This document shows, one piece after another, positions 12,293 through 22,562 of a stretch of 64,000 bases of DNA (position 1 is the stretch's first letter; each line of letters opens with the position of its first letter). The position numbers were made by a program, and so were the translations under genes. The notes below the pieces were generated by a model that was not told the origin of the DNA, made no database searches, and saw nothing but the letters and a program-made list of their open reading frames with translations. The DNA is from Lentinula raphanica (taxonomy: Eukaryota > Basidiomycota > Agaricomycetes > Agaricales > Omphalotaceae). The stretch lies in contig JANVFP010000023.1 in the NCBI GenBank assembly GCA_027919835.1, forward strand, positions 62,001 to 126,000, given 5' to 3'.

Positions 12293-13741
12293 ATGCTAAA
12301 AAATGCTCGAGTTGCAATAGGATTGTTATTGCTATTTTCCTTCACCACCTCTTCTCTTGCCACAACCGCCAAAGTCTTGATATATTCAGCTACAGCAGAT
12401 TTCCGGCACGACTCCATACCCACTGCCATACAAGCTCTTCAGTCCCAGGGATCCTCATTTGGCATACAGTTTGAAAACACGGAAGACAAATCACAATTCA
12501 CAGACCAAAATCTAGCTCAATACGACGCGCTTTTGTTCCTGGATAACACTGGAGAGGGTTCGTTCATCCGTTGTCTGTCTGACGCGTTTGTCTAGTTCTG
12601 ATTTCAAGATAGTATTGGATGACGGAGGCAAGACGGCTTTTCAGAATTACTTGAACTTGGGCGGCAATTTCGTTGGCATTCACGCTGCTTCAGACTGTTT
12701 GAGAAACACCACGTTCTACGGACACGAAGTTGGTGCGTTTTATGTCTAGACGAACACTACTATCGTTTTTGCCTCGATGCCTTATGTCAGTCGATCTATA
12801 GGTGCTTTCTTCGACTATCATCCTGCGCTTCAAAATGCTGTACGTCTCTTCACTTTCATGTTCCGAGTTTTTGTCATTCATGCGTGCTTTCAGACCGTCG
12901 ATGTCATTGATGCATCGCATCCAAGCACGAGCATGCTTCCAGCTCAATGGCATGTGCAAGACGAGATGTATGCGCCTCGCATGTCTTGTTCAAATTTGGA
13001 TTGGAGACTCATTTTGTAGGTACAATTTCAAGTCTGATCCGAGAGCCATTGGTGCAACGGTGATTCTTTCTGCGAATGAGTCAAGTTATGTAGGTCAGTG
13101 CTATTTCCGTATCAGCCAGACCCAAACACGAATACTCATGCCTTGTTTCTGAAGACACCGGGACTCGCCAGGACCAGGGAACTCCTCATCCTACTGGTAT
13201 GATGTACCGTATTCTTTTGTCCTGTCATAACTCTCAAGGCCAATGACCTTTTCTATTCTACTTAGCTTGGTTCCAAGAGCGAGGCGCCGGTGTGGACGGT
13301 AATGGAACCGCTGGACGTAGCTTCTACACTAGTCTTGGTCATTTGAATGAAACTTGGCAGGTAATCATAATGGCGTTTTTCTACATGACCACGATGTTGT
13401 AACGTCGTTCAACCACTAGGATGACCTCTTTCTAGCCCACGTTTTCGGGGGCATTACATGGGCGCTACAAGCAAATACTACGCTGGCGTTCAATAGTTCC
13501 GCACAAGTGGGCAACCCTAGTAGTGCTTCTGCTAGTAATTCTACGAGTTCTCCATCGAGCACGTCTGCAGCACCGTCTTCTTCATCGTGAGCGCTCCGTT
13601 ATGATTTCTGGCTTCTATATAATGGTTTTGTACAGGTCGTTTGCTATGACATCCTATCCATCTATGGATGCGTTCCGGATCAAAATTGTGTTTGCCAGCA
13701 TCGTAGCTGCACTTTTGCTTCCGCGGTTGTTCAGATTGTGA
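12293..13741 (+). CDS. Secreted ThuA-like domain protein with predicted GPI anchor
   Basis: The ATG at 12293-12295 begins a signal peptide (VAIGLLLLFSFTTSSLA). A ThuA-like, glutamine-amidotransferase-fold domain follows: KVLIYSATADFRHDSIPTA, then YDALLFLDNTGEG, then FVGIHAASDC and YGHEVGAFFDYHP. Next come DEMYNFKSDPRA, the conserved TPHPTAWFQERGAG and SFYTSLGHLNETW, and finally HVFGGITWAL. ThuA domains occur in trehalose or sugar-metabolism proteins of bacteria and in secreted fungal proteins, but the substrate here is unknown. The C-terminus is Ser/Thr-rich. If the last intron (13587-13635) is spliced, a hydrophobic tail (IKIVFASIVAALLLPRLF) follows, typical of a GPI signal. If it is retained, TGA follows at once. 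Eight or nine small introns are inferred from phase. The gene appears intact. Confidence 0.85.
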
Positions 13742-14808
13742 TTCTTGACCAAATCACGGATGGTTATGGTCGGTTTAGCCCTCGTATCACAGAAGCTGGA
13801 CGAGATGCAATAACATTCGATTATCCCGCATTGCCAAGTCTCAGACAGACTTCGAACGTAACCGTGTATGGACGTGCATAAAGCTCGGTGGTCGAAACAG
13901 TGTAGTAGGATCACGGGAATGATGATTCACCACCAACTCGATTCTGAGGGTGCTTCTTGCCTGCAGAGCCATTTGGAGTTTCGCGACACAGCATACCAAT
14001 CCTGCTTTCTTTCTTCTACACAGGTGGCAGGATACATTGCACTCCCGGTAGCTACTTTCCAACGAATATCTTCGTCTGGATTGGAACGGAGTATAAGGCT
14101 AGAAGATTCTTGTGCTTCCTCAAACTGCTGCTGCGGCCCTCTCCATCCCCTATGTGTGACCTGTTCACTCTCAGTCGAATTTCGACGGGGCGATGGTGCT
14201 TCATGCACTGTCACCAACCATGCATCATGCCAGTTCAAGCCCCAAAGGCGCCATTCAGTCCATCTTCGTCCTTCATTCTTTTGTAGGAGTGATATCAATA
14301 ACCGTTTTTAGCGAAGAAAGTTTTTCGAAGCTCCTGAGTCCTAACTCAGTTGGGCCCGGCTGTTCCCCGGTGGGACCCCATCTTCGGATGGAGCCGTGTA
14401 TTTTCATTCCTTCCTTCCTTCCTCCTAACTCCTTTTCATTCTTTCTTTCAACGATAATATGGATGTCGCTGTGTATTCGTCCGCAAATGAACGAAGATCG
14501 ATGTCGGTGCCTAGGAACATGGTCCTAATCAAATACGAATTCAATATAGAGCAACTGTCCGGATTCGGCCAACGTCGATCTACTATATTAGGGGCTTTCA
14601 TTCGACATGCTGGACCTCAGACAGTTCCTTATCTCGTCTCCTCCATGATACAAAAGGAGGGCCTCATTAAAATTCTCTAGTAATCGTCATGCCACTCATT
14701 TCCAACGTTTTCGCGAGCAAGTCCCAATTAGCTCTTTAAAACGTGTTTTCTTGACTGAACATCGTTATTCCAGCCGATTTACCCTCAAATGAAGTTCAGT
14801 ATGTAAGG
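13742..14808. other. Intergenic region upstream of second 7TM receptor
   Basis: About 1.07 kb without a supported gene. Several overlapping open frames of 70-150 codons occur on both strands at 13850-14310, but none has a family motif or a splice pattern. A short 5' exon of the receptor at 14809 may lie near 14640-14740, because TTCCAG at about 14769-14774 would be a good acceptor in frame with the receptor. Confidence 0.4.
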
Positions 14809-16488
14809 ATGATGACCATCCTGGGTAATACTATATACATCGTCTCCTTCGTCGCTCTGGCAGTCATACTGGGGACGAAGTGGTTAAACAAGAGTATCAA
14901 GCGGACGATCACTTGGGATTTCTTCATTGCAAGGTGAGTTCTGATTTGTGCGATTGTTATGTCGATAAGCTCATTAAATCGAAGCTGGTTGATACATTGC
15001 ACCACATTCTTTCTTTCAATGGGACACCAGGTCGGTGACTCAGCACCATCTTTTGGACTGTGCTTTGTGCAAGCTGCGGTAAGTACTAGCACCCCCTTTA
15101 TGCATGCTAAGATGTTGGCTCATACCGAGCGTATTAGATGCTGTATGCCACTCCAGTATAGTAAGGCTCTCCAAGATCGCAACATGCATCACGCTAATGC
15201 CTTGGTCCATCAGTAATGCCTGTGTCAGTTTGGCCTTGCTACTTCATGTAAGCTGTCCGTTCAAATGGTTATGTTCTTTGCTGAAATCCTTTCAGCTGCA
15301 TTTCACCATTGTCGCCACTGTTCGTGGTATCGGTCATTCGTCCACTAGAACGATGGCCGTTCTTGTATGGATTGTAAGACCTTTCATATCGTTGTTCAAT
15401 TGTACATTGGCTTAGCTCAAGCCTCACACTCAATAGTTGATTACCGTACCTATACTGGTATACCTGGCGTTCCTGCTCATGACAATCATCGTTCGTGAAT
15501 TTCTTCGATGACAATCGATCTTTTCCTCATCAAGTTGGTCATAGATGGTTGCAACAGACAGATCCCGTCTGCAAAGAGACCAGACATTGTACTTTTGCAA
15601 CATGAAAGGTCAAGCCGCGTACGTCATCTTCTTCCGTTTCACCTTCTCTCGTTGAGTATGTGCCACACAATAGGATCCTAGCTTCCTCCATAGTGGTTTT
15701 CATCTGTTCTGTGTTATTCATCTTCTACGAAAGTATGTTTTTACAGCCACAAACTCGTGCGCACGAACTTCACTTACTATCCCCTCAAGTCTACACCGTC
15801 ATCATTCTCTGGAAAAATAGCCAGACGTTCCGTGCTATGAACCCTCATTCTCGCGACCGTGTCTTCAGATCGATAGTGTTTCGTATCGGGGTGTTCACGG
15901 TGTTCCCCATAATCGCCCTTTTGTGAGTAATACAATCCCTCGCGCCGTGGTCCAACGAAGCTGAACGTTTCAAAAACAATAGTCTCTCCCTCATTCTGTC
16001 CTTCAGCTCTACCAATAGCTGGACACCGTCGTCCGGCATGAGGATCAACGTGATCGATGCTTCTCGTGAGTCGTCATTGCTTTTGAACACCCTGGTCTAA
16101 TCTGACTTTGGTTGCTTCCGTAGTGACTCTTGCCTGCGCTATCATCTTTGGATCACAAGAGGTATGCATATCCAGACTTCCCCGGTTGTACATTGATTGA
16201 CGATCGTTATAGGACCTCTTACGTGTATGGATGTTCTGGAGAGAGGCATCTCCTTACCGTTCAACTCAACACAGCCAGACCCATTCCAGTGGTCCAGATC
16301 GTCTGCGCTCTGGCGGTCGCAGTCGTGTGGCATTAGATACGGTTGTACCACGAGTAGGCATCAGGGTGTCTACAACACAGATTCAAGATACGGAATATGG
16401 TTATGGATGGCCCACAAAAGCACATGTAGATTCTGATGTTGAGCTTCACTCCGGCGTTGTGAGTGATCTGAAATCGGAGTCGCTGTAA
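14809..16488 (+). CDS. 7TM receptor-like membrane protein (fungal GPCR type)
   Basis: Splicing by phase gives seven hydrophobic segments: ILGNTIYIVSFVALAVILG, then LIHCTTFFLSMGHQ, then SFGLCFVQAALMYATPVY with NACVSLALLLH. These are followed by a VLVWILITVPILVYLAFLL segment and AAILASSIVVFICSVLFIF. The last two are VFRIGVFTVFPIIALFLSL and LTLACAIIFGSQE, ahead of a cytoplasmic tail of about 85 residues that starts DLLRVWMFWRE. The GHQVGDSAPSFGLCFVQAA stretch matches basidiomycete 7TM proteins I recall. The start is the first in-frame ATG, though the open frame above it (LPSNEVQYVR) suggests a further short 5' exon. Ligand and G-protein coupling are unknown. It is not a recent duplicate of the receptor at 1-1355, since the segments differ. 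Confidence 0.72.
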
Positions 16489-17084
16489 ATTAAAAGGAGT
16501 AGTACGCATAAAAAGTAGGATAGCACTGAAGTATCATTATTCTTTCCGATTCCCTTTCATTCCGAGGCTCCTCCCTCGAATCATTCTGATCCATGAATAT
16601 GACAAGAATTGTTGTACAGGATAACTGCACTCATAAGTTGACAAGTGAAATGGCTACATGCTAGCAGTTGGAGGCTTGGAGCAGTGGAATGACGGAGTGT
16701 TATGAGGTTTGTCAAAGGTGCCACTGCCAGTACGTTACGGTTACAACCTACCAATGCATACGCTTGCTATCTCTTGTCTGGACCTCCGTAACCAGCGTTT
16801 TGCTTTTGTCTCGTACTAGAGTAGTTGCCATCCCGCTACATATCTTGATCTCAGTCCTTTCATATCTCTGCCTCTCCCATCGATATTACCGGAAGCTTGA
16901 CACATGGACGGTCGACAACCTCGTCGCTCGTTTCTCATTCACCCGAACAAGGAACCTTCTCAAATCGCTTTCATATACGTAGAAAGAAAAACCGAATCCC
17001 CATTATTATTTACTTGACATTCTCTACCAAATCCACTGATAGGATAAGTACAATCATACGAAAGAGAGAAACGTATGAAAGTTC
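16489..17084. other. Convergent intergenic region
   Basis: About 600 bp between two genes that end toward each other. It should hold both 3' untranslated regions. I see no gene or repeat. Confidence 0.5.
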
Positions 17085-18936
17085 CTAAGTAAGCTTCGCG
17101 AGTGAGATCGCATTATTTCCAACATCAACACTGAAATAGGCGTTTTTCAAAAACACGTCACCGACAAGCCACTCAGTGGCAGCACCTATTTCACCAGAAC
17201 TGATACCTGATATGCAGTCACCGGTGGGATCGTTCGCGTCAACGGGTTGGAAGGCAATGTCACGAGGATCGATGGCAAACGAGGTACCACCAAACGAGAG
17301 GGCGACACTGGCGTTGGTTGTGCATGGCACGGTGAAACCACCTTGTCCGTCGCTTGCGGAACCCTGGATGAGTTGGTGGACAGCGGTTGCATCATTGGGA
17401 GGGGCGACGATGAGGGTGGTTCCAGTGTCTAGAATGGCAGTACGACCAGTGAGTCCGGTGTCCGTGCCGTCGACAGTGACGCTATCCATAGCCCCTTCCC
17501 AGAAACCATCTTGATTGACGTTGTCGAACGTAGTTAATGTGCTAGAGTCGAACTTGGTGGCATCCAGACCGCTGTGAAACGAAGGCAATTGAGCACGCGT
17601 TTTCTCGAATGTTGAATTCCAACATACCCAAAAGTAATTTCTCCATCATTTAGATTGTCCGCCTCACGAGAGATCTTGAAGGAGGTGATAGCATCGGATA
17701 TCAACCCTGCAGATGCAAGACTCTCCGGGGGTGTAGGAACTCCCTGCTCTGAAAGTGTCTAAAGGAGACATTAGATGAGGAAACAGCTACATGTGGAGCT
17801 ACATACCGACTGAGCAAGACCCATCAAACCATCAAAGGGAACAGAGTTGTCAGCGAAGTCGTCAGACTCCTGATCAGCAACACCAAACTGATGACCAGTC
17901 AAGTTCAAACCGGCCACAGCAATGTTGTCAGTGACGATCGTTCCAGCGACGTTACCAGTACCATAGGTAACGGCGAATTGTTTGCCAGAGTCTTGGAATG
18001 TGCTAGACGATGCGGTACCGAGGAACGTGTGAGAACCCTAGGAAGACTGAATAAGGACCAATAAGATTTACTACAATTAGAACAAAACCTACACATCCTC
18101 CGCCTGCCGTTGACTGGCAGTTCTCGGAACCAACCCATAGATCAGCAGAGCCTGAATCCATGAGGATCAAGAAATTTTGTGGAGGGGTACCCATTTGAAT
18201 GGTAGCAAGGTATCCGACATCCTGACCCTCGATATTAAGACCAAGGGAGTTGCTAGCGGTTGGGGCGTTGGCAGCCTCAACTCCACTGGGAACACCATTG
18301 GCCTCGATCTGTGAGCCAGTACCGGCGGTACCGTTGTCACCGTTTGCACCCGCGGCAGCAGCGCTACAAGGAATAAATGTCAGCAAGCAAATCCATGCAT
18401 GAGAGACGGAAATATACCAACCCTGCGGCAGCACCAGCAGCACCGGCACCAGCAGCGGCAGCACCAGCTTTACCTCCCTTCTTCTTCTTGAGTTCCAGCG
18501 AACGCGAACTGTGGGATGCACCGGCAAGACCGATACGGTTGGTAGACCTCGCCGTCTTCTTAACACCTTGACGGTTGAAACGTTTGTCCAAGGGAGAGTC
18601 TTCGAGAGCCAACATACGACGTTCAATGTTCTGTCTCAGCTGGAGATCTGAAGGCACCTCCCGTTTCTTCATCCGTGCCAGGCGCTTGTGAGCTCGGTTG
18701 ATGTGTTGTTGCAGATACTATATATACACCATCAATGGGTCACTCGGAACATATCAAGATCAATCAACGCAACATACAACAGTCGGAGGAATGCCTTCCG
18801 CTCTTGGAACCCTCTTCAAGGGGAGCGTGACAGTGCCCGGGTTTCGTTTCGTAGGACGAGCATCCGCATCCTGTACGGTACTGAGAGCGAACAGAACGCC
18901 TGCCAGAAGCGTGGCAAAGGAAAGTTGGAGTTGCAT
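17085..18936 (-). CDS. Secreted pepsin-like aspartic protease (family A1)
   Basis: The ATG at 18934-18936 begins a signal peptide (SFATLLAGVLFALSTVQD). A basic propeptide of roughly 100-150 residues follows, with RARMKKRE-like dibasic sites. Within it is an unusual KKKKGG tract followed by an Ala/Gly-only run, interrupted by one intron. The mature enzyme starts near GYLATIQMGTPPQNF. It has both active-site motifs, LMDSGSADLWVG and AILDTGTTLIVAP, plus the flap VTYGTG and the closing SFKISREADNLNDGEI. The C-terminal half runs to EWLVGDVFLKNAYFSVD. Such polyporopepsin-like enzymes digest protein outside the cell at acid pH. There are five or six introns. Both catalytic Asp residues are present, so it is probably functional. 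Confidence 0.9.
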
Positions 18937-20113
18937 GAGGAGAGAAGTGGATACGTTGAGTGGACGATATAGATATTGGAGAGATAGATAGAAAGATCAA
19001 AGGAAAGAATGAGAGCAAGCAAGCAAGGAGGGCCCGGCCTCGCTGGATAGTGGAATGAGAAGATTGGAAGAGAAAGAGAGAGAAAGAATGGGGATCGGAA
19101 GGGAAGGGGAAGTTGGTAACCTGGGAAGGTCTTCTGTGGCTCTTTATAAAGGACGCATGCCGTCCATCCGTGGATCGGAAAAATATATAATGAATTACCA
19201 CGTGCCTTGGCTTTTGTACTTCGCCTTGAAGACTAACTTTAGCTTGGACCCCTTCCGCAGTTCATGCTTCATGATACTTACTCTAACTGTCCTCCTTTGA
19301 GCTATCTGGTTGTCTCTGGCAAAGCCATCTTGATCAGCTTTGAAAGGGAGACTCTGAATCTCACTCCCATTTGGCAGTCACCGACTTGAAATCAGGTCAA
19401 GTGGTTTTGATTCCTGATTCTTCAACTGCCCTGTTGAGAAGACAACGGAAATGTCGACAAAATCCTTTGGTTGATTGACACACATGGGTCTTTCGTATGT
19501 TACCATGTAAATACAGCATGTTAGGCAGAGTCAGTATCTCCATCGATCGCACGGCCATGCTTTCTCTCCAAACTCGATTCATAGAGCCTCAGCTCAACTA
19601 GATTGACGTTTTGGCATTTTCCATCATGTAGCACTATTATGACCATAGTTGTGTCCTGTTCAGGCTTAATCCTGAGCACAGCTCTGTCCTAAATTTATCC
19701 GTCATGGGTAGTTGCAGCAGGTTGCAGCCAATCAACTCTATAGCCAGTCGTATAGCAACGCTCATCAAATACGGAATTCCAAGAACGGGAAATATCCAGA
19801 CAGCACCCTTGCACGGTCTTCGTTGGCTTACCGTGTGGATACTGTGGGTTGATTCTTATGAGTGACACTTCAAAGTTCAAGCAACAAAATCATTCTCATA
19901 GTTTTTCAGAGACGACAGATTTTTCCCCCTCCTTACCTTGGCAAAAATCTGGCAACCCTCCGTCGTACCTGAGTAGAAATTTCGGAGCGCAGTCGATCTT
20001 CGAACTCGCCTCAAGCGTCGAGGTGTCGATGAATGATTCCTAGATTGCTTGATGAGTAAAAACTACAAAGAGTCATGCTGATCCATTTTACTTCGGCCAT
20101 ACTTTACACCAAA
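18937..20113. other. Intergenic region, promoter of aspartic protease
   Basis: About 1.18 kb. The part next to the protease start (18950-19130) is a purine-rich plus strand with repeated GAGA/GAAAG stretches, that is, a CT-rich leader for the minus-strand gene. Beyond 19250 I see no coding signal. Confidence 0.5.
19141..19148 (-). promoter_or_regulatory. Candidate TATA box of the aspartic protease gene
   Basis: TATAAAGA on the minus strand, about 205 bp before the protease ATG and followed by a CT-rich leader. It fits a TATA element only if the 5' leader is long. Confidence 0.35.
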
Positions 20114-21355
20114 TCACAGCCTTGCCTTCGCTGCAGCATCCTCATGTAAATGATTGGGAGGCCTGACATCCTTATGGATCGTTTCCAAGACATCGCGATA
20201 GAGTTCCGACTGTTGATTCGCATACGCAGATCAGTATCAAGAGAAGGGAAGAAATTTCAAAACAAATCTGATACAACCTTGATGGTTCCCCATACTCCGC
20301 CCTGTGCATTTTGCGACCACTGATCTCCCAGTTGTTCCGCACGAGCCAACACCGCAGCAGTGTTGCCGTTGACCACGACATCAACGATACCCGCCTCGAG
20401 TGCTTCTTGAGGCGTGAAGCGGTGGCCTTCCAACGCCATCTTACGTTCGAGTGGACCACTTCCAAACTTGGAACGGACAAGAGCGGCGAAAGACGTGGGC
20501 CAGGGTGCGCCAAAGTGAACCTGAGATGAAAGAGAAAAAACGAATTTCAGTATGAGGCATATGAAAAGAATTTTATCAGAGATGAGATCAACCTACCTCG
20601 TTCATACATAACCATGCTCGTCGTGAGCTTCCATCTGTCATGACGCGATAATCACAAGCCATGGAAAGCATGAAGCCGCCTGCGAAGCAGTGGCCGTTGA
20701 TTGCAGCGATGGTGGGGACTGTATGATTATCATCACGAGGATAGATGGATGCATAAGTATACTAATAGACGTCTTGAATTTTCAGTTCTTCCGTAACTTA
20801 CTCGGAAAAGTTAGGAGCCTCTCGAGGAGTGGGTCGAATGTTACTTTGAATCCCGACACAAAGTTCAGACTGACAGAGAGGTTAACGTATGCAAACAAGA
20901 CGTACATTGGAAGAAGTTCGGATCCTTCTGTGAGTTTTCGAAATCCAAGCCTGCGGGGGTGTTAAATCGCAAGATGGATATACGAACGACATATTTTATG
21001 ATAAGAATATATGCACATACCATTACTGAAAAACTTGTCTTGGTCCAGTCGACCAACGATGATCAACGCGCCCTTTCCTTCCTCCTTGTTCGCTTTCTGG
21101 TCCTTCAAATGCGTCCTCCAACTATCACGCCATTCTTTCTCAACAGCATTCAGCGCAGGCTTCAGTCCCTGATTTATGAGTTCATGCGTAAGACGTGCGT
21201 CTTGTCCGTTGTGAAGTTCGATAACCCAAAGTGATTTCTTCGCTGCGAAACAATTATTCATGATTATTGGCGAGTTGTAGGAGACAGAGAGACGTACGAT
21301 GGGTTAGGGTGATGAGTGGGTTTCCAGCAGGCAAGCTCAAGGGATACGAGGTCAT
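20114..21355 (-). CDS. Enoyl-CoA hydratase/isomerase family protein, peroxisomal
   Basis: The ATG at 21353-21355 starts MTSYPLSLPAGNPLITLTH, spliced in phase to KKSLWVIELHNGQDARLT. The crotonase fold shows ALIIVGRLDQDKFFSNG and AINGHCFAGGFMLSMACDYR, the oxyanion-hole helix. EVHFGAPWPTSFAAL and MALEGHRFTPQEALEAGIVD follow. The last exon ends AAAKARL, a PTS1 peroxisome signal of the ARL type. The helix context GHCFAGGFMLSMACD and the fungal setting favour a delta3,delta2-enoyl-CoA isomerase-like role in beta-oxidation of unsaturated fatty acids. A hydratase or other crotonase role cannot be excluded. There are about six introns. It is divergent from the complex I subunit gene at 21690. Confidence 0.85.
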
Positions 21356-21689
21356 TGTGGATGATAGCAAGCTGCAAGAACAGGGTAACTTCTCTCAAGA
21401 ATTTGAATCCGACCGCGCTCGGGTATGTTACGAGACCGGGCCTCTCATGTGATCCTGGTCTTCTGAGTATTGGAGTTTTGCGTTGATTGTCGTTAGCTGA
21501 GTTGTGAATTTGGACAAAATTGAGTGAACTGTGTGTAAGAAACGACTGTCTTGAGGAAAGAGCTCTTGCTCTGGAATTTGGAAAGCCAAAGCGACCGGCG
21601 TCAAACGGGCGTCAAACCAAGGTCGTCCTCCGGCAAATTCCGACAACAATATCCTCTTCCCGAATTCTCATTGCTCAACCAGAATTAAG
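21356..21689. other. Divergent promoter region, isomerase and complex I subunit
   Basis: 334 bp between two divergent starts. It must carry both promoters. No TATA element or repeat stands out. Confidence 0.45.
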
Positions 21690-22034
21690 ATGGCTATCGA
21701 CGAAGAGCAAAGAGCAGCTATCAAAGGTCTGTCATCCTCCTTATTCTCCTCACATCTATTCTAAAATGTACATTCCAGCAAAACTCCAGGCTCGCGACGA
21801 ACACGTTCGTGAATCCTGGGTCCGAGCAATGGAGGCACGTCTTGTCCGTGAAGAGCTGGACAAATGCCAAAGAACGGAAGGTGTGAACAGCTTTGAGAAC
21901 TGTAAATGGCTATCGGATAAGCTGCTAGAAAAGTTGAATGACTCGAGAGTACGTTGCAGAAACATTTGGTTCTGTGTTTGCTCTAATGATTTTATTCCAA
22001 AAAGGTCAAAGGTTATAAACAAGTAGATGTATGA
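21690..22034 (+). CDS. Mitochondrial complex I 12-kDa-type accessory subunit (NDUFB10/PDSW-like)
   Basis: A small three-exon gene. It starts MAIDEEQRAAIK and continues KLQARDEHVRESWVRAMEAR, then REELDKCQRTEGVNSFENC with KWLSDKLLEKLNDSRVKGY, to a stop at 22032-22034 after KQVDV. Paired Cys residues 11 apart within helices, the length of about 78 residues and the RVKGYK ending resemble the fungal 12-kDa subunit of NADH:ubiquinone oxidoreductase. That protein lies in the membrane arm and faces the intermembrane space. The 3' end is uncertain. An alternative splice from 22026 to an acceptor at about 22065 would replace the last residues with an open exon (EHWKAHEDHEGF...) ending near 22200. Confidence 0.65.
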
Positions 22035-22562
22035 TCACTTGCGAATGAATATCAGTATCTAGGAGCACTGGAAGGCTCATGAGGACCACGAAGGTTTCGA
22101 TTTTGATATGGTCACTACCGTTTCGCTCTACCATGTTCGTTCGTCCTGGACCGCGCCCCCTCACTCTTTCACCGACGAAGGAAGGAAGGAACTCTTATGA
22201 ATCCCCATTTCTGTATCTACATACAAACTCAGCGAAGTACATTGCCAGGCTCAGACCTGCCTTCCATCTCAACTCGTGCCACAAAGAATCGTTCAAGGAT
22301 CATATATCGAATTCCCGGGTATGTATAGGATTGAGAATATAAGTGGGGGGTAGTAAACGAACAATATAATCTAGTATGCTATTGCTGTTGCAGAAGGAGT
22401 ATGATAAATTCGCAAGCAAGTTCGATGTACAATACGGATGAGCAGGGGGAGTGACAGCCTGGTGGCAGTTTGGTGGCAGTATGAAAGCAAGCAACGATAA
22501 CAATGTGCTTCAAGTCAACCAAGAAAAACAGATATAGAAGAGGAAGCGGGGAAGCAAAAAAA
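22035..22562. other. Convergent intergenic region
   Basis: About 530 bp between the complex I subunit and the DnaJ gene, which converge. It includes the possible extra exon at about 22065-22200 of the subunit gene. Otherwise I see nothing. Confidence 0.4.

Noticed and set aside
13868..14311. Overlapping frames on both strands upstream of the second receptor
   Set aside because: Three overlapping frames of similar length compete here, none with motif, signal peptide or splice signals, as expected from chance.
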